From NCBI RefSeq assembly GCF_017877135.1, contig NZ_JAGIPH010000001.1, forward strand, positions 868,001-932,000: 64,000 nt of DNA, read 5' to 3'. Below the pieces are notes generated by a model, which did not search any database, was not told where the DNA came from, and was given only the letters and a program-made list of their open reading frames with translations. Origin of the DNA: Neorhizobium galegae (lineage in GTDB: Bacteria; Pseudomonadota; Alphaproteobacteria; Rhizobiales; Rhizobiaceae). This document shows, one piece after another, positions 8,101 to 16,948 of this stretch. The translations under genes and the position numbers were made by a program. Each line of letters opens with the position of its first letter. The stretch's first letter is position 1.

Positions 8101-8898
8101 CTAGCAGATCAGGCTTGTTTCACCTTGGAACAGCTTGAGAACCGTCAGCCGACCTGTTGCATAGGCGCAGGTATCAATGCCGATGCGGCCAGGGCCGATA
8201 TCGGGCTCTTGTACGGGCGTGTGACCGTGCACCACGATCATCGGCAACTGCGGTCCGCGCGAAATAAACGGCTCCCGGATCCACAGCAGATCCTCCTCGC
8301 TTTGCTCCTCGAGGGGAAGACCGGGCCTGACGCCCGCATGCACGAACAGATGTTCGCCAAGCCGAAGCGCACTTGGCATATTGCGCAGAAAGTCGATATG
8401 TGCAGCCGGGACGGTCTCGTCCAGGAGCCTCTTCAGCGCCACCACATCGACCTTGTCGCGCTTCTGGAGATTCTCGATATCGATGCCATAGGACATCAGC
8501 GTTTCACGTCCGCCGAAATCAAGCCAGGTCAGCACGGAACGTGGATCCTCGATGAATTTCAAGAACATGTCATCATGGTTGCCGCAAAGGGCCAGCCGGC
8601 GCAGCCCGGCTGCGCTGGGCTTGGCCAGATGGCTCAAAACCGCCGAGGAATCCGGGCCGCGGTCGACATAGTCGCCGAGCAACACGACAAGCCCCGGCAG
8701 GTTGCTGGCCGCCATATCGGCCGCAATGCGCGCTTCCGCCTCCAGCAATTCCTTCAGGCAGCCGTGCACGTCGCCAATTGCGTAAATCGCGTAACCCGGT
8801 GACTTTTGCCCGAGATCAATGCGAGGACGCAGATCGGCCGGCCGTGCCGCTTCTCCGCGCCCATTCATCCAGTCCACCATTTTACGAACGAAATTCAA
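8101..8898 (-). CDS. metallophosphoesterase (PPP-type protein phosphatase family)
   Basis: The product has 265 residues with the full set of dinuclear-metal phosphoesterase motifs: GDVHGCL, GDYVDRGP, GNHDDM and VHGHTP. This pattern is typical of bacterial PrpA/ApaH-like serine/threonine phosphatases, and the substrate cannot be predicted. It is convergent with ugd and lies inside the polysaccharide locus, where a phosphatase could act on the tyrosine autokinase or on nucleotides, but that is only inference. No signal peptide is seen, so it is probably cytoplasmic. Confidence 0.85.
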   Translation of the reverse strand: MNFVRKMVDWMNGRGEAARPADLRPRIDLGQKSPGYAIYAIGDVHGCLKELLEAEARIAADMAASNLPGLVVLLGDYVDRGPDSSAVLSHLAKPSAAGLRRLALCGNHDDMFLKFIEDPRSVLTWLDFGGRETLMSYGIDIENLQKRDKVDVVALKRLLDETVPAAHIDFLRNMPSALRLGEHLFVHAGVRPGLPLEEQSEEDLLWIREPFISRGPQLPMIVVHGHTPVQEPDIGPGRIGIDTCAYATGRLTVLKLFQGETSLIC

Positions 8899-9067
8899 AC
8901 GCCACCTGCTGTTCGATCCAAAATCATTCCTGTCTTGCGGCTTCTCTGCCTGCCCAGTTTGGCAGCATTATGCTTGGCTTTGGCAAGCCGGACATGTCAT
9001 TTTTGCACAGCCGTCCCCAAAGGGCGGCGCACAACTTCTCCCGAAGACTAGGGCGTCTCTCGTGCCA

Positions 9068-9883
9068 TCAAGGGCGTGGCCCTTTTACGCTTTTCTCCGG
9101 ATCAACTGCGCCCCGCAATCTGTCGCCCTGGCCCTGCCGGTGGCGGACGTCCGAGGGAGGCATTGGGACGAAATCAGGCAATCTTCGCCGTTGCGCCAGA
9201 AGATTGAAGCGCCTCGGATCACTGAACTCCGGGCGGAAGCTCAGTCGCTGGTTTCCCATGTAATAATAGAACTCCTGCCAGCCGTTGATTTTCGCTTCCA
9301 GCATGGACAAAAGTTCTTCGCTCAAGCCGAGGGGCTGCAGGGCTTTCTTCAGGATCTCCAGACTCTGATGCGCCATGACTGTACCGTCCGACTGCCCCTT
9401 GCTGAACTTGGCCCGCCACGCCGTGATCTCGCCCTGATCATTGCCGCGAATCTGGATGAATACCGAGGGCGCATCTTCCTCCCGTGACATCACCCAGAAC
9501 ATTACGCATTGCCATGTACCTCCGCTTTCAGTCGAAAACGTCGGCGGGTCTTGATCTGCGACAGCAAGGCTCAGGCACCGTTGTTCGGGCAGGCGAAAAT
9601 CGATGATCGGGTCGGGCCTTTCATCGGCGGGCACAGCCAGGGGCCATGATCTCGAAGGTGCCCGCGGGACCTGCTGAACCTCTTGCCCGGGGGGATCAGA
9701 CGATCGGATCCAGAAATCGATCCCGATTCGATGCATCACCAGTTTGAGGTTTCGCCCGTCATTGGCAAGCAGAACAACAGCCATCGTGACACTGGTAACC
9801 AGACCCAGCCAGAGCGCAACACCCAGCCGTTTGGGCGGCCGCGGCGGAGATCCCGAAGCTTCTTGGACACGGCCATCAGACAT
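9068..9883 (-). CDS. membrane-anchored protein of unknown function (possibly DUF6030)
   Basis: The product has 271 residues. One transmembrane helix (about 20-42, LGVALWLGLVTSVTMAVVLL) follows a short Pro/Arg-rich cytoplasmic tail, so the rest should be periplasmic. The soluble part contains LSLAVADQDPP, a WQCVMFWVMSREEDAPS segment and a C-terminal basic tail. I believe similar proteins in Rhizobiaceae are grouped as DUF6030, but I could not check. The ribosome site is weak, so the start is uncertain. It lies in the polysaccharide locus between a phosphatase gene and a protease-like gene on the same strand. Confidence 0.6.
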   Translation of the reverse strand: MSDGRVQEASGSPPRPPKRLGVALWLGLVTSVTMAVVLLANDGRNLKLVMHRIGIDFWIRSSDPPGQEVQQVPRAPSRSWPLAVPADERPDPIIDFRLPEQRCLSLAVADQDPPTFSTESGGTWQCVMFWVMSREEDAPSVFIQIRGNDQGEITAWRAKFSKGQSDGTVMAHQSLEILKKALQPLGLSEELLSMLEAKINGWQEFYYYMGNQRLSFRPEFSDPRRFNLLAQRRRLPDFVPMPPSDVRHRQGQGDRLRGAVDPEKSVKGPRP

Positions 9884-10083
9884 ATCAACTGGTCATTCGC
9901 TCGGAGACACTATCGGTACTCTTCACGTGTATCAGCATTCACCGATGGTCAAGTCAAACCTTCATCACAAACCGCCTAGCGGCCCTCTTCAGAATCTACT
10001 AATTGGCACTCTACATCCGGTCGGCCAACCACGTTTGGCGTCCGTTCGAGTGCGTCTGAAAAGCGAATACCACGACCGCTTGC

Positions 10084-10680
10084 TCATTTTGTCCGTTGCA
10101 GATCATTCCAGAAGAGTGGATTGGTGTCAGACTGGATTTTCAGCCAGACGAAATCCGTATCGCGCCAGTTGCGGATCTCGTTCGTGCGGTTGTCCAGCAC
10201 AAGATCGCCTGATTCTGCGCTAACCACGAGTACCGCATGCCCAACTCTGTTCGGCGTCAGGACGACGGCCATGCGCAGCTTGTTAACAGGCCATCCGAGC
10301 TTCGCCAACCTGCTGCGCTTGGTCAGCGCGTAATCTTCGCAGTCACCACGAGACACGTCGATGTTCCAATCATCGTGCCCAGGCGCGTCGTTTTGAGGTG
10401 TGATCTCCCGATTAACCTGAAGATTGACGGTGAACAGTTCCCGCATCAAGAGAGGTGTGAGGACCAGCTTGCGAGATGCTGTTTCCTCCTGGCATTCTTC
10501 CCCGTGGGCAACACAGAAGGTGACAAATGCATAGGGTGCAAGCGTCGGCTTAGCCGATTCAAGATGCGCATTTTTCCTCGGTGCGGGGGCTGCCAAACCG
10601 GCAGGCCCCACGGCAAAAGAGGGGGAAACATTGCTGACAAACATGACGGCAGCAAAGGCTGCAAGCATAAAATTCTTCAT
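10084..10680 (-). CDS. LapG-like transglutaminase-family cysteine protease (BTLCP, DUF920)
   Basis: The 198-residue product has a signal peptide (MKNFMLAAFAAVMFVSNVSP) and the bacterial transglutaminase-like cysteine proteinase fold. The triad is visible: Cys114 in SRGDCEDYALTKR, His148 in VGHAVLV and Asp163 in LDNRTN. LapG of Pseudomonas belongs to this family and cuts the adhesin LapA from the cell surface in the periplasm. Two further cysteines (56 and 63) may form a disulfide. It is divergent from the polymerase gene. No LapD or LapA homologue is visible in the window, so the substrate is unknown. Confidence 0.8.
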   Translation of the reverse strand: MKNFMLAAFAAVMFVSNVSPSFAVGPAGLAAPAPRKNAHLESAKPTLAPYAFVTFCVAHGEECQEETASRKLVLTPLLMRELFTVNLQVNREITPQNDAPGHDDWNIDVSRGDCEDYALTKRSRLAKLGWPVNKLRMAVVLTPNRVGHAVLVVSAESGDLVLDNRTNEIRNWRDTDFVWLKIQSDTNPLFWNDLQRTK

Positions 10681-10955
10681 TGCCCGATCCCGTTGCACGT
10701 GGACGAAGCCGCTGGCGCCACGTCCTGTGCCTCCGTTCTAGCGGGTGGAAAATGATGGGCGCTTAAGTCGATCCCTCAAATTTTAAAGGCCTGCATTTTT
10801 GTCGTGGGCGGGTGGGAACAGCCTCATGGAGCGTCGTCCCCAGAAACAAGCGTTCTGCGCAGTTTCCATCTTTTTACAAGTAATGTGTTGTGTTACCAGA
10901 CTTATGGACGCCGCCTTGAGTAGGGACTGGCCTGCCACGAACAACGGAGGCGGTT

Positions 10956-12431
10956 TTGACTGCTCGGCAAAACGCGCATGCCCCACATAATCTTGCCCCA
11001 CCCTCTCCCATGGACCGTGAAGACGGCATAGTGGCCAAATGGTTGCGACTTATCGCGATCTGGTTTTTTGTGACTGCGCTTTGTGTCGTCTATCTCTCTC
11101 ATGGCGCTGTCTATCCGGAAGCAATAAGTATCAGCACATTGCTGATGTCTATCTCGCTGATGCTTGGCTATTTTGCGCTTGGCGCTCCACAGGCCACGCG
11201 CAATATCTTTATCGGCATCCTGTGCATTTGGCTTTTTGTTGTGGCCTGGACAATCATGCAGGCAATGCCGTTGCCAGCTGGCATGACCGGCGACGCGGCC
11301 TGGCGCGTTCTCCAAGATATCGGCATGACCTCGCCGGAATTCATTTCGCCCGCACCGGCCGACACATTAGCCGCCCTCGGCCCCATCAGCCTGCCGGCCA
11401 TCACCCTCCTCACTGTCCTGATACTCTTCCGCCGGGACACGGAAATTGAACGCGCCCTGCGCGTGTTCTGCCTAGCCGGAGGGCTGATGGCCGCCGTGGC
11501 CATCATACAGTTCATTGCTTTCCCCCAAGCTTTGATGCTGACAGAAAAACAATACTATTTCGGCTCCCTGACGGCACCGTTTGTAAACCGAAACACGGCG
11601 GCCACGTTTTACGGCGTAACGCTGATTGCAATAATTTCCCAGCTCAGGGGCGTGCGCGTTCGCATTATTCCCGGGAGTGATCTGTTTTATCGTCGGGATG
11701 GCTGGACGCCGCTTGAAGCTGGCGGCTGGCTTCTCCTTACTCTTATCACTCTCGCAGCGGTTGTTCTGACACAGTCGCGCGGAGGCGTCCTTGCAACAGC
11801 TGTAGCAGTGATGTGTCAGATCGCCTTCGGCGTCCTCTTCTCTTCCGATAGCGGCCAGCCCAACGGCATGTCAAAGGCGTGGAAAGGCGTGTCTCTAGGA
11901 CAACTGCTTAGGGCGGCAGCTCTTGCAGTTCTCGCCATTCTTGTTGTCAGCTTCCTTGCCGGCCGCGCAATGCTTCGTGCGCAAGTTCAGGGACTGGATG
12001 ACGGCCGTCTATGCGTCATGCCCGGTATCCTAGCAGCCATCAGAGATCACCTGATGATTGGCGCTGGAGCCGGTTCCTTTCCGGCCATCTTCCCAGCTTA
12101 CAGAGACGCGGCATGCGGACTGACCGGCTATTGGCCGATGGCCCACAACTTCTACCTCGATGGGCTTCTGGCCATGGGCTTGCCTTTCATTGCAACAACG
12201 GGCGCCTTCATTGCATTGACAGCAACAGCAGTCGGAGCTGGACTCCGTCGTCGCCGGAAAAAGCGGTCTATAGTTGTTGCCGCAGCCTGCGTCACCATTC
12301 TTGTCTTGATCCATTCAGCAACTGACTTCTCGATCCAGATCCCTGGCTTTTCGACATGGTGGGTTTTATTTCTAGGTCTTTGCCTGACGGTCGCTTATGG
12401 GCGTCGCACCATGGTAAGAATAAAAAATTAA
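10956..12431 (+). CDS. Wzy/O-antigen ligase-type polysaccharide polymerase
   Basis: The protein has 491 residues with about ten to twelve hydrophobic segments. A long loop near 330-390 holds the pattern typical of the Wzy_C/O-antigen ligase family (AIRDHLMIGAGAGSF then AHNFYLDGLLAMGLP). Such proteins join lipid-linked repeat units in the periplasm. The start is a TTG with GGAGG at 10946-10950, five bases upstream; an ATG at 11010 lacks a ribosome site. It is the only polymerase-like gene in the locus. It could instead be a ligase. Confidence 0.8.
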   Translation: MTARQNAHAPHNLAPPSPMDREDGIVAKWLRLIAIWFFVTALCVVYLSHGAVYPEAISISTLLMSISLMLGYFALGAPQATRNIFIGILCIWLFVVAWTIMQAMPLPAGMTGDAAWRVLQDIGMTSPEFISPAPADTLAALGPISLPAITLLTVLILFRRDTEIERALRVFCLAGGLMAAVAIIQFIAFPQALMLTEKQYYFGSLTAPFVNRNTAATFYGVTLIAIISQLRGVRVRIIPGSDLFYRRDGWTPLEAGGWLLLTLITLAAVVLTQSRGGVLATAVAVMCQIAFGVLFSSDSGQPNGMSKAWKGVSLGQLLRAAALAVLAILVVSFLAGRAMLRAQVQGLDDGRLCVMPGILAAIRDHLMIGAGAGSFPAIFPAYRDAACGLTGYWPMAHNFYLDGLLAMGLPFIATTGAFIALTATAVGAGLRRRRKKRSIVVAAACVTILVLIHSATDFSIQIPGFSTWWVLFLGLCLTVAYGRRTMVRIKN

Positions 12432-12571
12432 CCAAATTTTGTGGTTTATTTGCTACAACCGTATTCAAGTTTTCTATAAAATAGTGCGTCGCAATAAAAA
12501 AATCTGGCGCTCAAGGGTTATCCGATATTCAGTATGAACAACCTTTCAATGATGTGGCGGGACGATTGGGG
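12432..12571 (+). promoter_or_regulatory. AT-rich leader, probable promoter of the export operon
   Basis: This stretch is clearly richer in A and T than its neighbours and sits between the polymerase gene and the outer-membrane export gene. TTGCTA near 12450 and TATAAA near 12475 resemble -35 and -10 elements, but the 19-bp spacing is long. The call is therefore tentative. Confidence 0.3.
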
Positions 12572-12574
12572 ATG

Positions 12575-13750
12575 ATGACAAATCGAATTTTAGCAATCGC
12601 GATAGCGGGTCTGCTGGCAGGATGCACCTCCCTGCCCCGGTCCGGACCGGATCAGCATGTTGTCGATTCTGGCGCCGCCGTGACGGTGGGCACCGGCGAC
12701 CAGAAGGTTGGCATTGATTATGCACTTGTTGACATCAACAGTGCAGTTCTGAGCCACATATCTGGTGCGACCGAAGGTAGCTTGAGCAGGGGATTTGGCG
12801 CAAGGCGTGATGGCATCCCGGACATCGTTCTGGGTGTGGGCGACGTCGTGCAGGTGTCCGTGTTTGAAGCACAATCTGGCGGGTTGTTCATCCCTGCAGA
12901 CGCAGGGGCTCGTCCCGGCAACTATATAACGTTGCCGAACCAGACCGTCGACCGACAGGGCAACATCTCGGTCCCGTATGCAGGATCGGTGAGCGCCGTC
13001 GGCAAAACGGTCAGTGATCTGCAGATCGAAATTGCCAGTCGCCTGGCCAACCGGGCGATCGAGCCACAGGTGGTGGTCTCGGTGATCGAAAGCCATTCGA
13101 TGGAAGCCGCCGTTCTGGGCGATGTAAATAACCCGAAAAAGATTACCCTTAGCCCCTCTGGCGAGCGTATTCTTGACATCATCTCCGAGGCCGGTGGCCT
13201 CAGTGCTGCCGCAGCGGAAACCTCGATCACGCTTCAGCGTCGGGGAAAACAGGCAACCGCCGCCTATAATACATTGGCGCGAAACTCGGCAGAAAACATC
13301 TATGTTCAGCCAGGTGACACCATTATTGTCCGGCGGGACAAAAGAACCTATCTCGCCTTCGGCGTGACGGGCCAAAGCGGCAGTTTTGATTTTGAAGATA
13401 CCGATTTGACGCTCGGAGATGCTCTGGCGAAAGCAGGCGGCCTTCTGGATGACAAGGCAGAGCCGAAGGCAGTTCTTCTGTATCGCAACGAAAGCAAACA
13501 CTTTCTTGCAAGCCTCGGCGTTGACACTTCTCGCTTCAAGTCTGACACTGTACCCGTGATATTTCGTGCAAACCTGAGGGATCCGTCCGGTTTCTTCTCA
13601 GTGCAGAAATTCCCCATGCAGAACAAAGATGTGCTATACGTATCCACATCTGATGCCGTTGAGTTGACCAAGTTCCTGACAATCTTGAATTCGGCGACAT
13701 CTTCAGTCAATAACGTGGCAAATACCCGCGACACCATTCGCAACCAGTAA
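12575..13750 (+). CDS. outer-membrane polysaccharide export lipoprotein (Wza family)
   Basis: The product has 391 residues. The N-terminus is a lipoprotein signal with lipobox LAGC (MTNRILAIAIAGLLAGCTSL). A polysaccharide-export domain follows near 90-190 (IVLGVGDVVQVSVFEAQSG), then two SLBB-type repeats (AAVLGDVNNPKKITL and YLAFGVTGQSGSFDF). Wza-type proteins form the outer-membrane channel for exopolysaccharide. ATG 12572 and 12575 are adjacent; a GTG at 12554 would spoil the signal. The next two genes follow on the same strand and end in the autokinase, forming an export operon. Confidence 0.88.
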   Translation: MTNRILAIAIAGLLAGCTSLPRSGPDQHVVDSGAAVTVGTGDQKVGIDYALVDINSAVLSHISGATEGSLSRGFGARRDGIPDIVLGVGDVVQVSVFEAQSGGLFIPADAGARPGNYITLPNQTVDRQGNISVPYAGSVSAVGKTVSDLQIEIASRLANRAIEPQVVVSVIESHSMEAAVLGDVNNPKKITLSPSGERILDIISEAGGLSAAAAETSITLQRRGKQATAAYNTLARNSAENIYVQPGDTIIVRRDKRTYLAFGVTGQSGSFDFEDTDLTLGDALAKAGGLLDDKAEPKAVLLYRNESKHFLASLGVDTSRFKSDTVPVIFRANLRDPSGFFSVQKFPMQNKDVLYVSTSDAVELTKFLTILNSATSSVNNVANTRDTIRNQ

Positions 13751-13859
13751 TGAGGAAGCTCGGTTTCGGCCGAAAAACATAATTCGGTCAATATCGACCA
13801 ACCAGATTTGCTGATGCGCATACCGTCAGCAGGCTGGACGTTTGAAGAGGATCGCTCCT

Positions 13860-14642
13860 ATGGGCACTATGCTTACAAAATCGCAGATCATCGTTTCCGG
13901 GCTGGCATTGCTGTTGGCCGGGGAGGTGGCAGCTCAAACGCCTAGCGCCACTCCAGCCGCGTCGGGGCAAGAGGCCGGGAATGCAGGGCCGCCGCCGCCG
14001 GCTGCTCCTTCCCGCGCGTCGTCTGAGCAGCTTGCTGCCTTTCTTGCTAATGCGCAGAGCATTCTGAATACGCCTGAAGATCAACTTGCCGATTTGGTCG
14101 CCTCGCTTCTGCTTGCGGCAACGGCTGAGGGAAAATTGACTGAGGCTATGACGGCCCTCCAGGCTGCGGCAATTGCTGCAAGCCCGACCCAAGCACAGGC
14201 ATTGGTTATTGGCGCCGATATTGCTGCAACAAGTCTGACCGCCAGCCAAAATCAAGTGGCTGCGGCGCAGATCCAGGTTGGCGTTACTTCTAACGCTAGG
14301 CTCGCAGCCGCTGTATTGAGAGTGGAAAGTACCCGGCCACTAAGCTTCACGGCCGCACTTCCAGCGCCGGGTGCCGAGACGGCGGGGGCCGTTGGCATCG
14401 GTGAGGCGAATGGCGGGGTTGCTCCAGGGACAACCGGTGAACTCCCGGGCACAACAGGTCAGGCGGGCGGCACGGGGACGGCCACTGGAACAGGTGGTGG
14501 CGGTGGTACAACTGCATCCAGTTCGGGAACCAGTAGCGGATCTGGTACTTTCAGCGGTTCCACCGGAGGAAATTCATCTTCGGGGAGTGGCAATAACAAC
14601 AATGGAGGGGGCACCTCTGTTAGCCCTACCGCAAACGGCTGA
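13860..14642 (+). CDS. secreted low-complexity protein of unknown function within the export operon
   Basis: The product has 260 residues. It has a signal peptide ending near VAAQ, a Pro/Ala-rich stretch, an Ala/Gln-rich helical region (about 45-150) and a C-terminal tail of about 90 residues made almost only of Gly, Ser, Thr and Asn. I see no Cys, His, Trp or Tyr. I do not recognise a family. The ATG at 13860 has AGAGGA upstream. It sits between Wza- and Wzc-type genes, 32 bp before the latter, so it is probably co-transcribed and may be a periplasmic or surface factor for export or assembly. That role is inferred from position only. Confidence 0.7.
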   Translation: MGTMLTKSQIIVSGLALLLAGEVAAQTPSATPAASGQEAGNAGPPPPAAPSRASSEQLAAFLANAQSILNTPEDQLADLVASLLLAATAEGKLTEAMTALQAAAIAASPTQAQALVIGADIAATSLTASQNQVAAAQIQVGVTSNARLAAAVLRVESTRPLSFTAALPAPGAETAGAVGIGEANGGVAPGTTGELPGTTGQAGGTGTATGTGGGGGTTASSSGTSSGSGTFSGSTGGNSSSGSGNNNNGGGTSVSPTANG

Positions 14643-14674
14643 TATCTCAACGACTCTACGATTAGGATGAACCG

Positions 14675-16948
14675 GTGAACCAACACCCTGTCTTTGTCAC
14701 CAACCCAGATGCAGGCCAGGGTGAACCGGTTGCGCATGAGATCAATATTGACCAACTTTTGGCGATTGCCCGACGACAATGGATCATTGTTGCTGCGGCA
14801 ATCGTTTTGGCCTTGCTAATTGGAATCTCTTATCTAATCACGGCGGTGCCCCTCTATACAGCTTCGACCAGCGTTCTCATCGACCGGGGGAACAGCGAGG
14901 TTGTCCAGCAACTTTCAACGATCGGCGGCGTCTTAGATGACGAGGCATCCGTACTCAGCCAGGTCGAGCTTTTGAAATCCGACACGATTGGACTCGCCAC
15001 GGTCGATCGTTTGAAGCTGCAGAATAACCCGGAGTTCATGGCTTCCGGCGGCTCATTTGTCGCCACCATCAACTCCAGTATCAGAAGTTTACTAGCCTCT
15101 ATTGGCCTGACATCAAGAGCAACTGGTGAACTCATTGACCCTGAAGAGGCGCTTCGCCGTTCGGCTCTTGGACGCCTTAAGGGTGGGCTGGCCATCCAAC
15201 GTGTTGGCCGAGCCTACGTTCTTGAAATCGACTTCACATCGCCGTCGCCCGGCATGGCCGCAGCGGTCGCCAATGCTGTTGCAGAGTCTTACATCAGCGA
15301 TAAGCTCGATGCAAAATATCAGGCGACCCGACGCGCCGGTGAATGGCTTCAGGATAGAATAGAAGAATTGCGTCAGCAGTCGCTCGCTTCCGACCTCGCC
15401 GTTCAAAAATTCAGAGCGGCTAATGGGCTGGTGACGGCAGGCAATGGACTTGTTTCGGATCAGCAACTGACCGAGCTGAACAGCGCGCTGATTGTTGCCC
15501 GTGCAGATACTGCGCGCGCACAGGCACGCTACGACCGTATTCAGGAGATATTGGCAAGCGGTCAGACGGATGCAATCGTCACTGATGCCCTTGACAGTTC
15601 CGTCATCAATACGCTGCGCCAAAAATTTCTGAACGCATCCAAACTCGAATCCGAGATCTCAAAGCGTCTAGGACCGGATCATGTGCAGGCCGTTCGTCTT
15701 CGCCAGGAAATGTCGGAATACAACCGACTGATGTTCGACGAGTTGAAGCGGATTGCGGAAAGCTATCAAAGTGAGCTGGAAGTCGCCCGCTCCCGTGAGC
15801 GCAATATCACCGAAGGCGTTCGCAAGGCGACTGGCGTCAGCGTCGCAGCCAGCGAAACACAGGTTCAGTTGCGCGAGCTGGAGCGCTCCGCCGAGGCCTA
15901 TAAGAATCTTTACCAGACCTTCCTTCAGCGCTATCAGGAAGCGGTACAACAGCAGTCATTCCCTGTCACGGAAGCACGCGTTATTTCAAATGCTGTCGGA
16001 CCCAGCACCCCGAGCAGTCCTCGCACTTCTATCGTCTTGGCAATATCCGTTGTAGTTGGGTTGATGTCCGGATGCGGCATCGCAGCCTTTCGGGAATTTC
16101 GTGATCGTTTCTTCCGCACAGGCGACCAAATTCGCGATGTCCTGGGTGTCGAGTATCTTGGAGCGACACCAGAGATTGCCAAAAAGACTGATAACGCAGT
16201 CGCAGCGCCCGGTGAAAAGGACATTCACTTCCGCAGCAGTGTATCGAACTTCTCGATCAATTTTCCGCTGTCTTCCTTTTCGGAAACCCTGCGTAGCTGC
16301 AAGATTGCAATCGACCTGAACATCAGCAAGTCGAGCAAGGTGGTCGGTGTTGTGTCCACCCTGCCTGGTGAAGGCAAGTCGACGATCGCCCTTAATCTGG
16401 CGCAGGTTCTGGCAAAGAGCGGTCGCACCCTGCTCATCGATGCCGATCTGCGCAATCCGGGCGCTACCCGCGCGATCGGTCAACACGCGCAGGCCGGCCT
16501 TATCCAGGTTCTGACGGAAGGCGTGCCTTACACCTCGCTTTTGCTGCATGATGCGGCGTCAGGTCTCGATTTCCTTCCAGTGGTCGTGAAGCGTCGCATC
16601 ACACACTCCTCCGAACTGCTGGCATCTCCCCAGATGCACCAACTGCTCACCCGTGTTTCGGCTGAATATGATTACGTCGTCCTTGACTTGCCACCGCTTG
16701 CACCGGTTGTTGACGCTCGTTCGATCGCTGGCCGCGTGGATGGCTTCATCATGGTGGTGGAATGGGGTGCGGTTTCTCGCAAGGTCGTCAAGCAGACACT
16801 GGTGACGGAACACCAGATTGCTGAACGGACGCTCGGCGTTGTCCTCAACAAGGTCGACGTGCAGAAGCTCAAGCTGTACCGCGAATACGGCTCGTCCGAT
16901 TATTACAGCTCGCGTTACAGCTCCTACTATGTCGATCATGAAACGTGA
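14675..16948 (+). CDS. Wzc/ExoP-type polysaccharide co-polymerase and tyrosine autokinase
   Basis: The product has 757 residues. A Wzz chain-length domain begins near residue 25 with a first membrane helix (about 37-58), a long periplasmic coiled-coil region follows, and a second helix lies near 450-470. The cytoplasmic BY-kinase domain has Walker A (STLPGEGKST, about 560-570), Walker A' (LLIDADLRNP, about 588) and Walker B (VVLDLPP, about 669). The C-terminus has a tyrosine cluster (YREYGSSDYYSSRYSSYY), the usual autophosphorylation tail. It controls chain length and export with the Wza-type channel. The start is GTG with AGGA upstream. Confidence 0.93.
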   Translation: MNQHPVFVTNPDAGQGEPVAHEINIDQLLAIARRQWIIVAAAIVLALLIGISYLITAVPLYTASTSVLIDRGNSEVVQQLSTIGGVLDDEASVLSQVELLKSDTIGLATVDRLKLQNNPEFMASGGSFVATINSSIRSLLASIGLTSRATGELIDPEEALRRSALGRLKGGLAIQRVGRAYVLEIDFTSPSPGMAAAVANAVAESYISDKLDAKYQATRRAGEWLQDRIEELRQQSLASDLAVQKFRAANGLVTAGNGLVSDQQLTELNSALIVARADTARAQARYDRIQEILASGQTDAIVTDALDSSVINTLRQKFLNASKLESEISKRLGPDHVQAVRLRQEMSEYNRLMFDELKRIAESYQSELEVARSRERNITEGVRKATGVSVAASETQVQLRELERSAEAYKNLYQTFLQRYQEAVQQQSFPVTEARVISNAVGPSTPSSPRTSIVLAISVVVGLMSGCGIAAFREFRDRFFRTGDQIRDVLGVEYLGATPEIAKKTDNAVAAPGEKDIHFRSSVSNFSINFPLSSFSETLRSCKIAIDLNISKSSKVVGVVSTLPGEGKSTIALNLAQVLAKSGRTLLIDADLRNPGATRAIGQHAQAGLIQVLTEGVPYTSLLLHDAASGLDFLPVVVKRRITHSSELLASPQMHQLLTRVSAEYDYVVLDLPPLAPVVDARSIAGRVDGFIMVVEWGAVSRKVVKQTLVTEHQIAERTLGVVLNKVDVQKLKLYREYGSSDYYSSRYSSYYVDHET

